Position numbers and translations under genes: made by a program. DNA of 64,000 nt from assembly GCA_028023455.1 (NCBI GenBank), contig JAQFVV010013392.1, positions 62,001 through 126,000 on the forward strand, in the 5' to 3' direction. Position 1 is the first letter of the stretch. The number at the start of each line of letters is the position of its first letter. Source of the DNA: Epiperipatus broadwayi (taxonomy: Eukaryota > Onychophora > Udeonychophora > Euonychophora > Peripatidae). Positions 25,887 through 38,400 of this stretch are shown piece by piece. Below the pieces are notes generated by a model. That model was not told the DNA's origin, searched no databases, and worked only from the letters and a program-made list of their open reading frames with translations.

Positions 25887-28414
25887 TATGCTGAGCCAGT
25901 CTATTGCTCACTGTGGCCTGAATTTCCCCATAATATACCGAATCACATCCTGTCTGCGGGCACACAATTTTATAAATGACATGGGGGGTTTCTTCTATAT
26001 TTCTTATGTCTTTGGTTATTGTTGATGAGCCTATTTGTGTTTGGAGGGGTTCTGAATCCGAGTTTGAATTCCTTCTGTAATATTTTACTGAAATTTTTAG
26101 CTACTGTAGGTATGTAGGGTATAATTTGATTATATTCAATATTATTATTAATTGGAGTTATAGATAATTAATGCACGTGGTGGGTAATGAAAAATTATAT
26201 AAATGATACTAAATCTATTGCATTAATATGTATATTAAACTACTGGAAATATGTCTGTTTAAAGAAATCATCTCATTACAGCTTATGACTATTTCTGGGC
26301 AACTAATAAGACACTGAAAGGTGGTGTGTGCATGGCGGCTGATTGGGTTGGTCCAATTATGGATCCTGGAGTGTGCTTCATAAATTTTTAATAATGAAAT
26401 TAACCAATTTCCTCTGCAAACGTAGGCAGGGTCGGTTTGATGAATGAAAGAGTCCAAGATTCCCTGGAGTGAAGTACAGGCGAAACATGGTTGACAAAGA
26501 GTGGTTGGCAATGACTTTATTGGGCTGGTTTCCAGATCACTGCCCATATAAAGTATGTACATACAACCAAGTATGTCCCCAGGGTGGTTTTACAGCCTGG
26601 TTTAAGGACATAGAGAATGACCATGGGGCTCGACTTCATGAATGCCTCCATGTGAGAAAGAAGCATGAACATATATATAATGAAATGGCCTTTATGCACG
26701 TAACACTTAATAATATAAATATAATTCTAAAGATTAAAGATTATCGAAACAGATTTATTGCCCATAAATTATGAAATATTTGGCATAATGTTATGGCTTC
26801 GTTAAGCAAACATGGATAATAATTATACTTAAATATAAAACTAAGCTCTTAAGATCCCCCCCCTTCCATTATGTTACTTATTATTCATTACTTCCCATAC
26901 ATTTAATAAATCTCAATTTTGGTTAATCAATGCCCTTGTGAAAATATACAAATTATTACAAAATAAGTGGGTGGTGGTAATAGCTAAGATGGGTTTTACA
27001 TATATAATATAATTTAAGAATAAAAGATAGCGCATTATTTAGGAAGGAAAAGGTAAAAAAAACAGATGTCAATCTGTTTTTTACAGTAAACATAAAAATA
27101 TAATTAGTTTATTTATCTAAAATCGCGAGCACCTGGGCAAGTCGAATAAGACTTGTTTTGATCAAATTATAAATTATTTACCCGGTAAATGATGGGTGGG
27201 GAAACGAAAATGAATTATATGCTTGCGATTTTAGAATAGTATTGGCATTTATTTTAAAATATAAATACATAAATCTTAATGAAAATTATTTGCCGCTTGG
27301 AAATAAAAGAAAAGGAAAAACATTTTATAGGAGGCTTAATATAGATTAGTTATATAGAGTTATACGAATACATATTTTGAAGACATTTAAAATAGGTGAT
27401 TAAAATATAAATATTACAGAGAAGACAGGATTTAAGAATTGCAAGTGGTCAAAGTTCTTTACCTTGCTTATTTAGAAGAGCGATTTTACTAGGAGTCAGT
27501 CCATCGGTATTGTTTCACTAGATCAAGGGTAGCATTATTATTTGAAAATTAGCATTTCATTTTCACTGTAAAAATACATAAAGTTCATTGGTATGGGATG
27601 CAGAGCTTCGTTCATGGGAACAGCATATTAGAACAGAGGGAAAAGGTGAAATTTCCCCTACTCATGACACATTGAGTGAGAATCAAAACTGGCATGGAAT
27701 ATGTATAGCAACATAGTTATTTAATGGTCTCCTCCCTTGTGGATTCAGATCCAGCAGTATATATACTTTTATTTTGAAGCTGTAACTTAGCAACTACTGC
27801 TGGACCTGAGGTGGTTTAAGCACTTAAGTTTCATCTGGAATAGTTTGACCTGATACTCTTATCTAGTAAGATGTTTGAAACAATGCAAGTTTGTTATCAG
27901 TTTCTCGAACGATTGTTTTAAAATATATCTTATGATTTTAAAACGAGCTAGCGTGGACAATTTCCACTAATGGGTTTATTTTATTATTACCAATTCATAA
28001 TCTTTTACTTTAATCTAAGGGGTCTTCCGGGTAATTGTTTTTCGAGTGACTTCTTAACAAGATTGCATCATTTCTGGCTACAAAATTATATATGAAAAAA
28101 ATAATAAGTTTCATATATAATACCTTATATATATATAATATAACTATTAATTTATTCGCAATCTCCTACACTGAAATATATAGATATTTATTATTTACGC
28201 CTGTATATACATGAGAATATTATTAAATAAAATATTTTTAAATTAAAATACATACATGTTAATGTGATTTATGTTATAATACTAACCAAAAGAAATATAT
28301 ATATATTATTAGCTATGTATATACGTGCATAAAGGTGGGTTTGAATTCAGTTAGTTGGTAGGAGATTGGATGAGGGCTGTGAAGCAGGATCTGAGCATCA
28401 GATCATCTGCTTCA
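24916..28414 (-). repeat. LTR-like direct repeat A (3' LTR, with promoter segment)
   Basis: About 3.5 kb, matching repeat B nearly base for base apart from one extra segment of roughly 635 bp (about 25,495-26,125). The shared parts contain three hairpins that persist in both copies: ATGTCAGGT/ACCTGACAT at 25,274-25,296, an AAAAAACAG/CTGTTTTTT hairpin near 27,058-27,083, and a long-range pair CTAAAATCGCGAGCA / TGCTTGCGATTTTAG at about 27,117-27,238. The minus-strand 5' terminus is itself a hairpin (TGAAGCAG..CTGCTTCA). The small frames inside, such as 26,469-26,774 plus and 26,215-26,562 minus, are broken differently in the B copy and have no known domain, so I do not call them genes. Confidence 0.65.
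25535..25614 (-). promoter_or_regulatory. Putative LTR core promoter and polyadenylation signal
   Basis: On the minus strand, CCTATAAAAAGGAC (TATA box at 25,605-25,613) is followed about 65 bases downstream by AATAAA (25,535-25,540). This spacing and order suit the U3/R region of an LTR, where transcription starts just after the TATA box and the polyadenylation signal lies in R. The segment is missing from repeat B. Confidence 0.5.
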
Positions 28415-28577
28415 TTTTCCTGAACTTTCCGAAAAAAATGAAAAAATGTTTAAAAAAAAAGCTTTTACTTGATGTCCAGGTAACTAAAGAACAACTTTGG
28501 ATTGGCGATGTATCTACAGGAAATTTTTATTTTACTCTGTCAGTGCACTACCTTGTTTTGACTCAACATTTATACTA

Positions 28578-28760
28578 AATATCCTAACTCTCACTGCTAT
28601 ATTAGAAATTTTATGACTTTCATTTATGGTAGAATGCCCTCTCTGCTATATTAGGAATTTTATGACTATCATTTATGATAGAATACCTTAACTTCTCTGC
28701 TATATTAGAAATTTATGACTTTCATTTATGATAGAATATCCTAACTTCTCTGTTATATTA
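28578..28760. repeat. Tandem repeat, about 55-bp unit, 3-4 copies
   Basis: The units share CTCTGCTATATTAG, TTTATGACTTTCATTTATGA and TAGAATATCCTAACTT, with small differences and deletions. The array lies between the gag frame and the 3' LTR of the minus-strand element. Confidence 0.85.
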
Positions 28761-28861
28761 CTGGAAAAATTTTTCACTGTCTTAAAAAAAAACTGCTTGG
28801 TTAATAAAATAAAATATAAAAAACTATGGTATAATATATACAAATTATTATAGTCCTAAAT

Positions 28862-30236
28862 TATTTACCATTGCCTATCCATGTTGGCATGTTCTATTTG
28901 TCCAGCTCAGACTTTTTAGTTTCTCCCTCTATCTGGCGGTTTGTACTTTTTGATGCTAGTTGGTTCACCTTGCCAAGAATTGTGTTGGTATCTGGATGGT
29001 TGCCCCATGGGTCTGGGGTGATATTTGGGTGGTTCCGCTTGTATGGGCGAGTGATTGATGGATGTGAGGAATTGGGCCATCTCTATCTTTCTAACTCAAC
29101 ATCCCACTATCATCTGCTGTACATACGGTGGCATATTCTGCTGTATTGCCCTAATGATTTGAGTTTCCGTGAACGGGAATGCTGTTAACGATCGGAGACG
29201 TGCCACCTGTCTGATGAAAAATTGCATGTGGGTCTCCTGGTTAATAGAACCATAGGCCTCTTTTAAAATTGTGTGGTAAATACCATCTTGGTGCTCCTCG
29301 CTCCAAAAAGTTCTCAATAGGGCAAATGAATAACTTTCAAAATCTGGTGGCTTATCTTCATAACAGTCCCACCATGACTTGGCATATCCCTGTAAATAAT
29401 GGACAGTGAAGGCCACCTGGTCCACTGCTGTCACTTGTTGAAATTTGAATAATTCTTGCAGGCTGTCTATGTGCAAGCTTGGGTTTTCTCCAATGTCCCC
29501 TTTGAATGCCTTGACTTGGATGAATTTGGTTAGTGATATCGGTGAGTATACTATCTGTTCCTTGGGCATAATGGGTGTTGATATTCCCGCACAGGTTTCT
29601 AACAGAATCTGGGGTCTGTTTGTCATTCTCTCCGGTTCTTCTTCCTCAAAGCTTACTTTGTCTTTGGTTCTTACCATATCCTCCTTCATACAATTGATCT
29701 CTTCCTTAATTTTGTTAATGCATACATGAAAGGTGGCTTCTTGTTTGTCTTGCTTGGCTATAAGCTCTCCTTTTATTTCTTGGATGGTGTCCAGAGTCTC
29801 ATACTTGTGGTCCTCCAGAGACCCCTCAAATTTGTTATGGATATCCTAACATTCCTGTCGGCACTCTATTCGTACCTCCTCTACCTTCATTGCTATGGTG
29901 CTATTCATGTTATCCCATGTGGTGGCCATCCACTCCTTCATCTTTCTGCTCTCATCCTCAATCTTTGCCTCCAAATTCTCAAATCTCTTTCTGCTCTGGT
30001 CTTCGATCTTTGCCTCCAAACTTTCAAATCTCTTTCTGCTCTTGTCTTCAATTTCAGCCTTTAAATTTTCAAATCTCATTTCCATTCTCTGCAATATCCG
30101 TATCACTGTTTCCATAGTTACAGGTGGATTCTCGGCCTCCTTGGGGGGGGGGGTCACCACTCTCCACAATTATTTTACCCAACCTCAATGTCTTTCTGAT
30201 CCATATCCTCACTACTGTCCTCCATTTGTTTTTTAG
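28862..30236 (-). pseudogene. gag: Retrotransposon gag-like frame with in-frame stops
   Basis: On the minus strand one frame runs from about 30,236 to 28,862. The open stretches 30,169-29,846 and 29,689-29,096 are in phase. It is interrupted by a TAG near 29,847 and a TGA (probably from CGA) near 29,097, with further stops at the end. The N-terminal part has three 16-residue repeats (FENLEAKIEDQSRKR type), predicted helical or coiled coil. The middle is gag-like: VKAFKGDIGENPSLHIDSL, then FTVHYLQGYAKSWWDCYED, then ALLRTFWSEEHQ, resembling the retrotransposon gag domain that packages RNA in Ty3/Gypsy-type particles. The C-terminal extension is Pro/Gln-rich, and I see no CCHC zinc knuckle. No pol follows. 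Confidence 0.65.
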
Positions 30237-31039
30237 ATTTAAGATACAACACTTTAATTTTCTAACTACTCAGATAAGTTTATGGTTATTTATTTTGATT
30301 TTAATATGGATGAACACCTCCTCCCCCCATTCTCACACTCTTCCCTTGCTCTACTCTCCCATTCTCATACTTAATTTATATTTATTAAAATAATGATTGC
30401 TATCCTGCCCTTTATTTCTTAATATTAATTGTTTCTAGATCTAGTTTTTACTGTGAAACATATATATCTATACTGATTATTTACTATTTAGCTCTTTAAT
30501 GCAAAGTATATCATAAAAATTATTATAACTTCTAACTGGCCTTCTTTATGTCTTCTTTCATGGTGTTTTTGGAGTTGTTCTTCAGTGCCTGAAACATCTT
30601 AACAAAATGATTGATTAATGATTGCATTGATACACTTGATACACATATTTTGGAAAAAAATCTATATAACTTTTATTATGAATCATTGCTTTTAAACTCT
30701 TTTTATTCTACATAACTCGATCACCTATTGGCAAATTTATAGTGGTATTGCTACCAGGCTCCAGCCAAAGGGATAGGGTTATATGTTCTGACCAGATGAT
30801 CCACTATTATTGGGTTGTATACTTTTCTAAGATCTATACTTAAATAGTTATACATTTACAGCTTTAACAGAAAAAACATTATTATGGCTTTTGCACATAT
30901 TTATATAAGAGAATGAAAGTATAACAAAAACTGTCACTATTTCTTTCATTGATCTGAGGCAGTTACATACGCATGAATATTATTATTTAAAAAAAAATAT
31001 CTGCACATTTGTGATTATTTAGAATCTTTATTTTATTAT

Positions 31040-31595
31040 TTTTAACAGTGAAAGCATTTTAAAAGCTGTCACTTATTTAACTCTCAGACTTGGACATTTT
31101 ATAAATTTAAAAATACTTATTTAACAGATGTATTAACAAGGAAAATTTTTTTTATATTTAACATCATTATTTAAAACATTTAGGAAAAATCATTATATAT
31201 TATTAGTGCACATACTACTTTACTATCTTTTTATCTTTGAATGCGAAAGCTTCTTAAAAGCTGTCACTAATTTAATTCTCTCAGACTTGGAACTATTATT
31301 ATTTGAAACGTTTATAAAAAATTATATAGAACATCATTATTTAAAGCATTTATGAAAAAAAATTATTATATTATTATTATTTAGTGTGTACTTCAAAACT
31401 TGGGCATATTATATTTATTTATTAAAATGGAAATTGTTATATATCTCAATATTATTATTCTATATCGTACACACTTCTTTACTATTTTTTTTATTTTTAA
31501 ATGTGAAAACCCCTTAAAAGCTATCACTATTTTATTACATTGTAATTACATTGTAAACTCAAAAATACTTTGTTATTTAAAATCATTTATGGAAA

Positions 31596-31633
<38 letters not shown>

Positions 31634-32135
31634 TTTCCATAAATATGTTTATATATATATATATATATATATATAAACACTATTTAAAACATACTTTTTA
31701 CTTTATTATTATAACTGTGTAGGCCCCTTAAAACTACCACTATTTTATTTACGGGCATCTGCATGTAGTTTCACGTTCATGACCAAAAAAAAAACATTAT
31801 ACAACATCTTATTCACTTCTTTGAAAAAAAGCACACATTTTATTTTATAAAAATGAGAGCCCTTTAAAAGCTGTCACTCTTTTATATCACTGGAAACTTA
31901 CATGTATACAAAAACTATAAACATTATTTGGGAAAGCACTTCTTTATCCTTAATTAATATGAAAGTAAAAGCCCCTTAAAAGCTGTTACTTCTCTTTACT
32001 TCTTTTTTAAAAACTCATGAGAATTATACATGTAATGAACATTTATGGACAAGGAATAAAACATTATATAACACCATTATTATTCAAATCATATACGTGA
32101 AAGAAAACAAAGCAAAACTGCCACTAATTTATATT
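31040..32135 (-). repeat. Leader with about seven diverged repeats
   Basis: A core readable on the plus strand as CCCCTTAAAAGCTGTCACTA recurs at about 31,057, 31,253, 31,513, 31,724, 31,861, 31,973 and 32,113, at 110-260 bp spacing. Most copies are preceded by an ACTTCTTTACTATTTT-like T-rich stretch and followed by TTTATTT. In the minus-strand element this lies in the 5' leader, between the 5' LTR and gag. Confidence 0.7.
31585..31679. repeat. Double (TA)n hairpin
   Basis: ATTTATGGAAACTTAT, a TA tract, ATAAGTTTCCATAAAT, then TGTTTATA, a TA tract, and TATAAACA. Same architecture as at 19.6 and 47.3 kb. Confidence 0.85.
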
Positions 32136-32545
32136 ATCGGTTTGTGAAAACGAAAAAACTTTTAAAACTTTTATGTGGGAAAAAAATATTGAGTATGTGA
32201 CATACTATTTACTTGAAACATATTTTTATATATATACTGAGAGAAAATATTTATAATTATCTTAACAATAACTCACAGGGAGTGTGTACCAATATTCAAA
32301 AAAATTTTAAGCTGGGTGTCCGAAAAAATTTTTCCAAAAAAATTTTCAAAAAATTTTTTTTTTTAAAAAACATGTGTTATATCTATCACTATCTACTACT
32401 ATCTCAGGTATATGGGTGTTTGTATTCAAAGCCCTATGTTGATGTGCCAAACCTGGAGAAAAGGAAAAAAAATCTGTGCCGGTTGGATTTGTATGTTCAC
32501 GTAACAAGATCTAGCATCTAGGCAAAAGTACCTCGAATCCAATCA

Positions 32546-35338
32546 TGCACAAGATACACAGGTCAAGAACACTCATGAACTCTGCCCTATTTGCCTATTT
32601 CCCAGATCTATAACATTAGGAGCAACAATCCGGATGACATCAATTAATTTACTTCTCACCCACCAGCATCAATCATCGAAGACACAAAAAGACTCTAGGA
32701 TAAACTTATATGATAGAATAACTTAATAACTAGCTATATTTTATGAGCAATGAAGGCTCGTGACCTAGCATATTAATTATGTATTGAGCGGAAATCATCT
32801 AGTCATATTTAGCATAAATAATAACTTACTATTTTAACTTAGCTAAAAGAAAGCAATGGTTCGAGTTTGATATATATATTTAAGATTTATTAATAACAAA
32901 ATTATGTCAGGTTATTTACCTGACATGAGCCTCGTATGTATTATATATATGTGTTTGATTCATATTTAACAATAACATAAGATTTGCGGTTATGCCAATG
33001 ATATATATGTGTGATTTAATGAATTAGCACTATTGGAATACATTACTAGAATACTATTACACCCCCAGAGATGAAAAGAGCATTTACTTAATTTAAAACG
33101 ATAATAATTTTACAAGCAGATCTTATATTTGGTTATATTCAATATTATTATTAATTGGAGTTATAGATAATTAATGCGCAGGGTGGGTAACGAATAATTA
33201 TATAAACGATACTAAATCTATTGCATTAATACATATATTAAACTACTGGAAATATGTCTGTTTAAAGAAATCATCTCATTGTGGCTTATGACTATTTCTG
33301 GGCAACTAATAAGACACTGAAAGGTGGTGTGTGCATGGCGGCTGATTGGGTTGGTCCAATTATGGATCCTGAAGTGTGCTTCATGAATTTTTAATAATGA
33401 AAGGGACCAATTTCCTCTGCAAATGTAGGCAGGGTCAGTTTGATGAATGAAAGAGTCCAAGACTCCCTGGAGTGAAGTACAGGCGAATCATGGATAATGA
33501 AGAGTGGTTGGCAACGACTTTATTGGGCTGGTTTCCCAGATTGCTCCCCATATAAAGTATGCACATATGACCAAGTATCTCCCCAGAGTGGTTTTACAGC
33601 CTGGTTTAATGACATAGAGAACAACGATGGGGCTCGACTTCACGAATGCCTCCATGTGAGAAAGAAGCACAAACATATATATAACGAAATGGCCTTTATT
33701 CACATAACGCTTAATAATATAATATAAATATAATTCTAAAGATTAAAGCTTATCGAAACAGATTTATTGCCCATAAATTATGAAATATTTGGCGTAATGA
33801 TATGGCTTCATTAAGCAAACATGGATAATAATTATACTTAAAAATAAAACTAAGCTCTTAAGATTCCCCCCTCCCTTACATTATGTTACTTATTATTCAT
33901 TACTTCCCATACATTTAATAAATCTCAATTTTGGTTAATCAATGCCCTTGTGAAAATATATAAATTATTACAAAATAAGTGGGTGGTGGTAATAGCTAAG
34001 ATGGGTTTTACATATATAATATAATTTAAGAATAAAAGATAGCCCATTATTTAGGAAGGAAAATGTAAAAAAAAACAGACGTCAAGCTGTTTTTCTACAG
34101 TAAACATAAAAATATAATTAGTTTATTTATCTAAAATCGCAAGCACCTGGGCAAGTCGAATAAGACTTGTTTTGATCAAATTATAAATTATTTACCCGGT
34201 AAATGATGGGTGGGGAAATGAAAATGAATTATATGCTTGTGATTTTAGAGTACTATTGGCATTTATTTTAAAATATAAATACATAAATCTTAATGAAAAT
34301 TATTTGTCGCTTGGAAATAAAAGAAAAGGAAAAACATTTTATAGGAGGCTTAATATAGATTAGTTATATAGAGTTATATAAATACATATTTTGAAGACAT
34401 TTAAAATAGGTGATTAAAATATAAATATTACAGAGAGGGCAGGATTTAAGAATTGCAAGTGGTCAAAGTTCTTTACCTTGCTTATTTAGAAGAGCGATTT
34501 CACTAGGAGTTAGTCCATCGGTATTGTTTCACTAGATCTAGGGTAGCATTATTATTTGAAAATTAGCATTTCATTTTCACTGGAAAAATACATAAAGTTC
34601 AGTGGTATAGGATGCAGAGCTTCGTTTATGGGAACAGCATATTAGAATGAAGGGAAAAGGTGAAATTTCCCCTACTCACGACACATTGAGTGAGAATCAA
34701 AACTGGCGTGGAATATGTATAGCAACATAGTTATTTAATGGTATCCTCTTTTGTGGATTCAAATCCAGCAGTATATATATTTTTATTTTGAAGCTGTAAC
34801 TTAGCAACTACTGCTGGACCTGAGGTGGTTTAAGTACTTAAGTTTCATCTGGAATAGTTTGACCGGATACTCTTATCTAGTAAGATGTTTGAAACAATGC
34901 AAGTTTGTTATCAGTTTCTCAAATGATTGTTTTAAAATATATCTTATGATTTTAAAACAAGCTAGCATGGACAATTTCCACTAATGGGTTTATTTTATTA
35001 TTATCAATTCGTAATCTTTTTCTTTAATCTAAGGGGTCTTCTGGGTAATTGTTTTTCGAGTGACTTCTTAACAAGATTGCATCATTTCTGGCTACAAAAT
35101 TATATATGAAAAAATAATAAGTTTCATATATAATACCTTATATATATAATATAACTATTAATTTATTCGAAATCTCCTACACTGAAATATATAGATATTT
35201 ATTAATTACGCCCGTATATACATGAGAATATTATTAAATAAAATATTTTTAAATTAAAATACATACATGTTAATGTGATTTATGTTATAATACTAACCAA
35301 AAAATATATATATATATATATATATTATTAGCTATGTA

Positions 35339-35369
<31 letters not shown>

Positions 35370-35477
35370 TATTAGCTATGTATATATGTGTGTAAAGGTG
35401 GGTTTGAATACAGTTAGGTGGTAGGAGATTGGATGAGGGCTGTGAAGCAGGATCTGAGCATCAGATCATCTGCTTCA
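32546..35477 (-). repeat. LTR-like direct repeat B (5' LTR, promoter segment deleted)
   Basis: About 2.93 kb and very similar to repeat A, with differences mostly single substitutions, many of them transitions. Compared with A it lacks the roughly 635-bp segment, including the TATA box and AATAAA. The join lies near 33,125-33,130 (TCTTATATTTGG). As the upstream repeat of the minus-strand gag it would be the 5' LTR, so this copy should not start its own transcript. (TA)n tracts near 35,301-35,323 and 35,343-35,367 are expanded relative to A. Confidence 0.65.
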
Positions 35478-38400
35478 ATACATAACATTATATCCTAATT
35501 AATAATGAGTAGTAGAACAAATTTACATTTAAAAATTTAAATCCATTTCTTTTTTTAAAATTTAATCCATTTTTTTAAATAAATAGTTCTATAATTTATT
35601 AATAAATCTATTGATTATATATATATATGATTCATTTAATGAAGTTTTATATAAAAGAGAAATTAATAATTTTTTTCTTGACTAGAATCTATTTGAGTAC
35701 GTGCTTATTAATTATGTTAAAGACAAACCATTAATGTATAAACGCAAACTACAATTTATATATATTATATTTTTTATGTATATATTACATGTGAGTTTAT
35801 TGATTAAAAAAATACTACTTTAAATAAGTAGTACTTTAAAATAAATCATATGAATCATAATAGAAATAACGAAAATTTTAGTTTATTCTGATTTGCGATT
35901 AGTGACATTAAGACTTTATATAAGGGATGAAAACTGTTATCATAGGTTTTGTATTGTCACAGTGTGTGTATATATATATACTCACACACTTGTATACAGT
36001 GTGTGTATATATATATACTCACACACTTATTTACTTAATGAGCTAATAGAGTGTGCTTAAAAGCTCTTATTTATAATATTAAAAAGTTATAGTTCTGTAT
36101 GGTATTAAATACACAATTAATTATAATATGCAATTAATAAAATATACAATACAATCCTAAAGATAACAATTATATACATTGTCAAATGTCACTCTTTATA
36201 TTAATTTGCCATTTTTGTTTTATTTAGAAATATTAAATCATAGTAAATATACTAAAAACAAATAAAGAAATCAATTTTTAAAGCTTACATCATTAAAATG
36301 TGGAAGATTACAACTTAGAAAGTCATAAAAATTAATTTAAAGATGTTTTTATTGTCTTTATTGTATTTCTTATGTAGAATTTGTTTAAAATATGAACTGA
36401 TATAATAACAATATATATGAAATGTTATTCTACTTAACATTATCGATTTTATAAGAGTATTCTAAGCACTAAGCTATTTTTTAAAAACCATATAGTTTTA
36501 TTAAATTCTAAATCAAATGTCATAGGCTTCTGCTATGAATTTGACTTTTACATTATGTTCATAAAAAACTGTCAATTAATTTAATTATTCTCAATATTTT
36601 TTTTAGTTTGTTTGCCATCATTACTTGTTTTATTCCTCTTTTATTACAATATTAAATTTAATATCTAAAAGAAATTGAAATTAAAATTTTAACCAGTAAT
36701 TAAATTGTTTTAAGATGAAAAGTAGCTATTAATTTATAGAAGAGTTTTTGTACTTAGTTTAGCAATCCATAAATTTAATTTTAAATATACTAACTGAAGT
36801 GATGATAAATTAAATGAAAGTTGAAGTTTTATTTTATGTTCATTATTACCTTTAACTTTATTTAATATATATTTTTCAACAATATTTTTAAATCATTGAG
36901 ATAACTTCCTGCTATGATATATGTTATACACTGTAAAATAATGCCTTGTTTGTCTTTAAATGATTTAATTGCCAGCTTATCTTTTTACACTTCTTTTAAA
37001 ATATCTTTCAAAATACATTTATTCTAAAAACACGGTCTATTTAATTAGGTTACTTATTTAAATTTCTTGAATAATGACATCTTCCAACAAAATTATGCAT
37101 TTTTAGCTTACCTATTCTGATTATTTTTTCTAATTATTCTTCATATTCATATCTCTCAATCTGGAAATAACTCCTGTTATTTTAAAAAAGTTTTGAGTTT
37201 TCATATTTTACAAATGAGCATTTAGTATAATAATTTATTTGTAATTTTATGAATCATAATAAATTACATACATTTAAAAAAAATATTTTATTCATGCATC
37301 ATCGTAAAATAAACAGCTTATTAAAATTTATGATGCCTTTAAGCACTGAGTTTCTGAATACATTATGTGGCTGAATGGCAAACTATTACTGAAAATGATC
37401 AAACCTTATTGGTTGGTCAAAGCAACTCATAACCAAGTTATTCTTAAGACAATAAAACCTTGACTATACACTGAAATTGTTGATAGCTCAAGAGTTGATT
37501 GTTATCATCTAGTTATTCCATATGTTTTTAACAGAAAGTTTTTCACAAATATCTGTATACATTTTTATAAAGCTTTAAATATATTTATTTGAGTTTTTTC
37601 CAACTAACTATAACAATGTTATGTTATCCTTTTCCTAAGTCAGTTGTATAATATAGAAGCATTTTAAAATAACAAATAACCTTTAAGAATCTATTTCACT
37701 TCATTAGATTGCTGCAAATATTCTAGAAGTTATTATTCACATTATTCAACTGGTTTGATTTCAGTAATACTGCCATTCTGAAAGTTGTCTCACATTAAGA
37801 ATAGCTAAATTCAGAATTTTTGTGATGTAAGGAAATAAAAAAATATTTTGATTTAATAAGTTAAACTTATTACGCTGTTCAATTTTAATGACTTAATATC
37901 AATTAACTTTAATTCTGTGAATCTCAAGACAAAATTTGGCTGATAAATTCTACACTATATCATGAATAATCAATTATAATAACAGAAAATATAGTAAATA
38001 TTTCCATAGAAAAATTGCACTTAAAGTTGGATAAGCATAGTCATTAGAATAGTAATTGTGCAATTTACAAATTGAATAAAGCATATTCCCTTTTGTTAAT
38101 AAAAATGTTTTTATTATAACTTTACTTTTTTAAAAAACTTTTCTCAGATCAATGCAATTCAAAGTAAATACATATAAAATGTATTAAGCTTGGTTTAATA
38201 CTTTAATAGCATAGTATGCTAAGCAGGCTTTCAATTAACTAGTACTAATATTAATAAAAATAGTTAAAAAAATATTGTTCAGTAAGACAATCTGATAGTC
38301 AAACACTAATATAATAGATGGAATTGCAATTCATTAAAACTTTAGCTTTTAAATTAAATTTGATACCATTATGCTAAAGTGCCCAGGGTAACAAAAAAAA

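Larger units (their letters stand above)
24916..35477 (-). mobile_element. LTR-retrotransposon-like element, gag-only, minus orientation
   Basis: Two long direct repeats (24,916-28,414 and 32,546-35,477) enclose about 4.1 kb. On the minus strand each repeat begins TGAAGCAG and ends CTTGYGCA, so TG..CA ends are present. The internal part holds a gag-like frame in the same orientation and no recognisable protease, RT, RNase H or integrase. A purine-rich AGGAAAA lies immediately before the 3' LTR start. A TGG-starting segment (TGGATTCGAGG) lies four bases after the 5' LTR and could be a primer-binding site, but I cannot match it to a tRNA. The outer flanks (AATGG and ATACA) are not a convincing target duplication. 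The alternative is a segmental duplication around an unrelated gag relic. Confidence 0.55.

Noticed and set aside
26215-26774. Overlapping frames of 101-115 codons on both strands inside LTR repeat A
   Set aside because: The matching frames in repeat B are broken at different points and there is no domain; they follow from LTR base composition.
29445-30393. Several plus-strand frames of 75-113 codons opposite gag
   Set aside because: They are the antisense of the gag-like frame; the Leu/Ser/Phe-rich repeats reflect the reversed Glu/Lys/Arg-rich coiled coil.
24911-35482. Target site duplication for the LTR element (AATGG and ATACA)
   Set aside because: The flanks do not match, so no duplication can be claimed.
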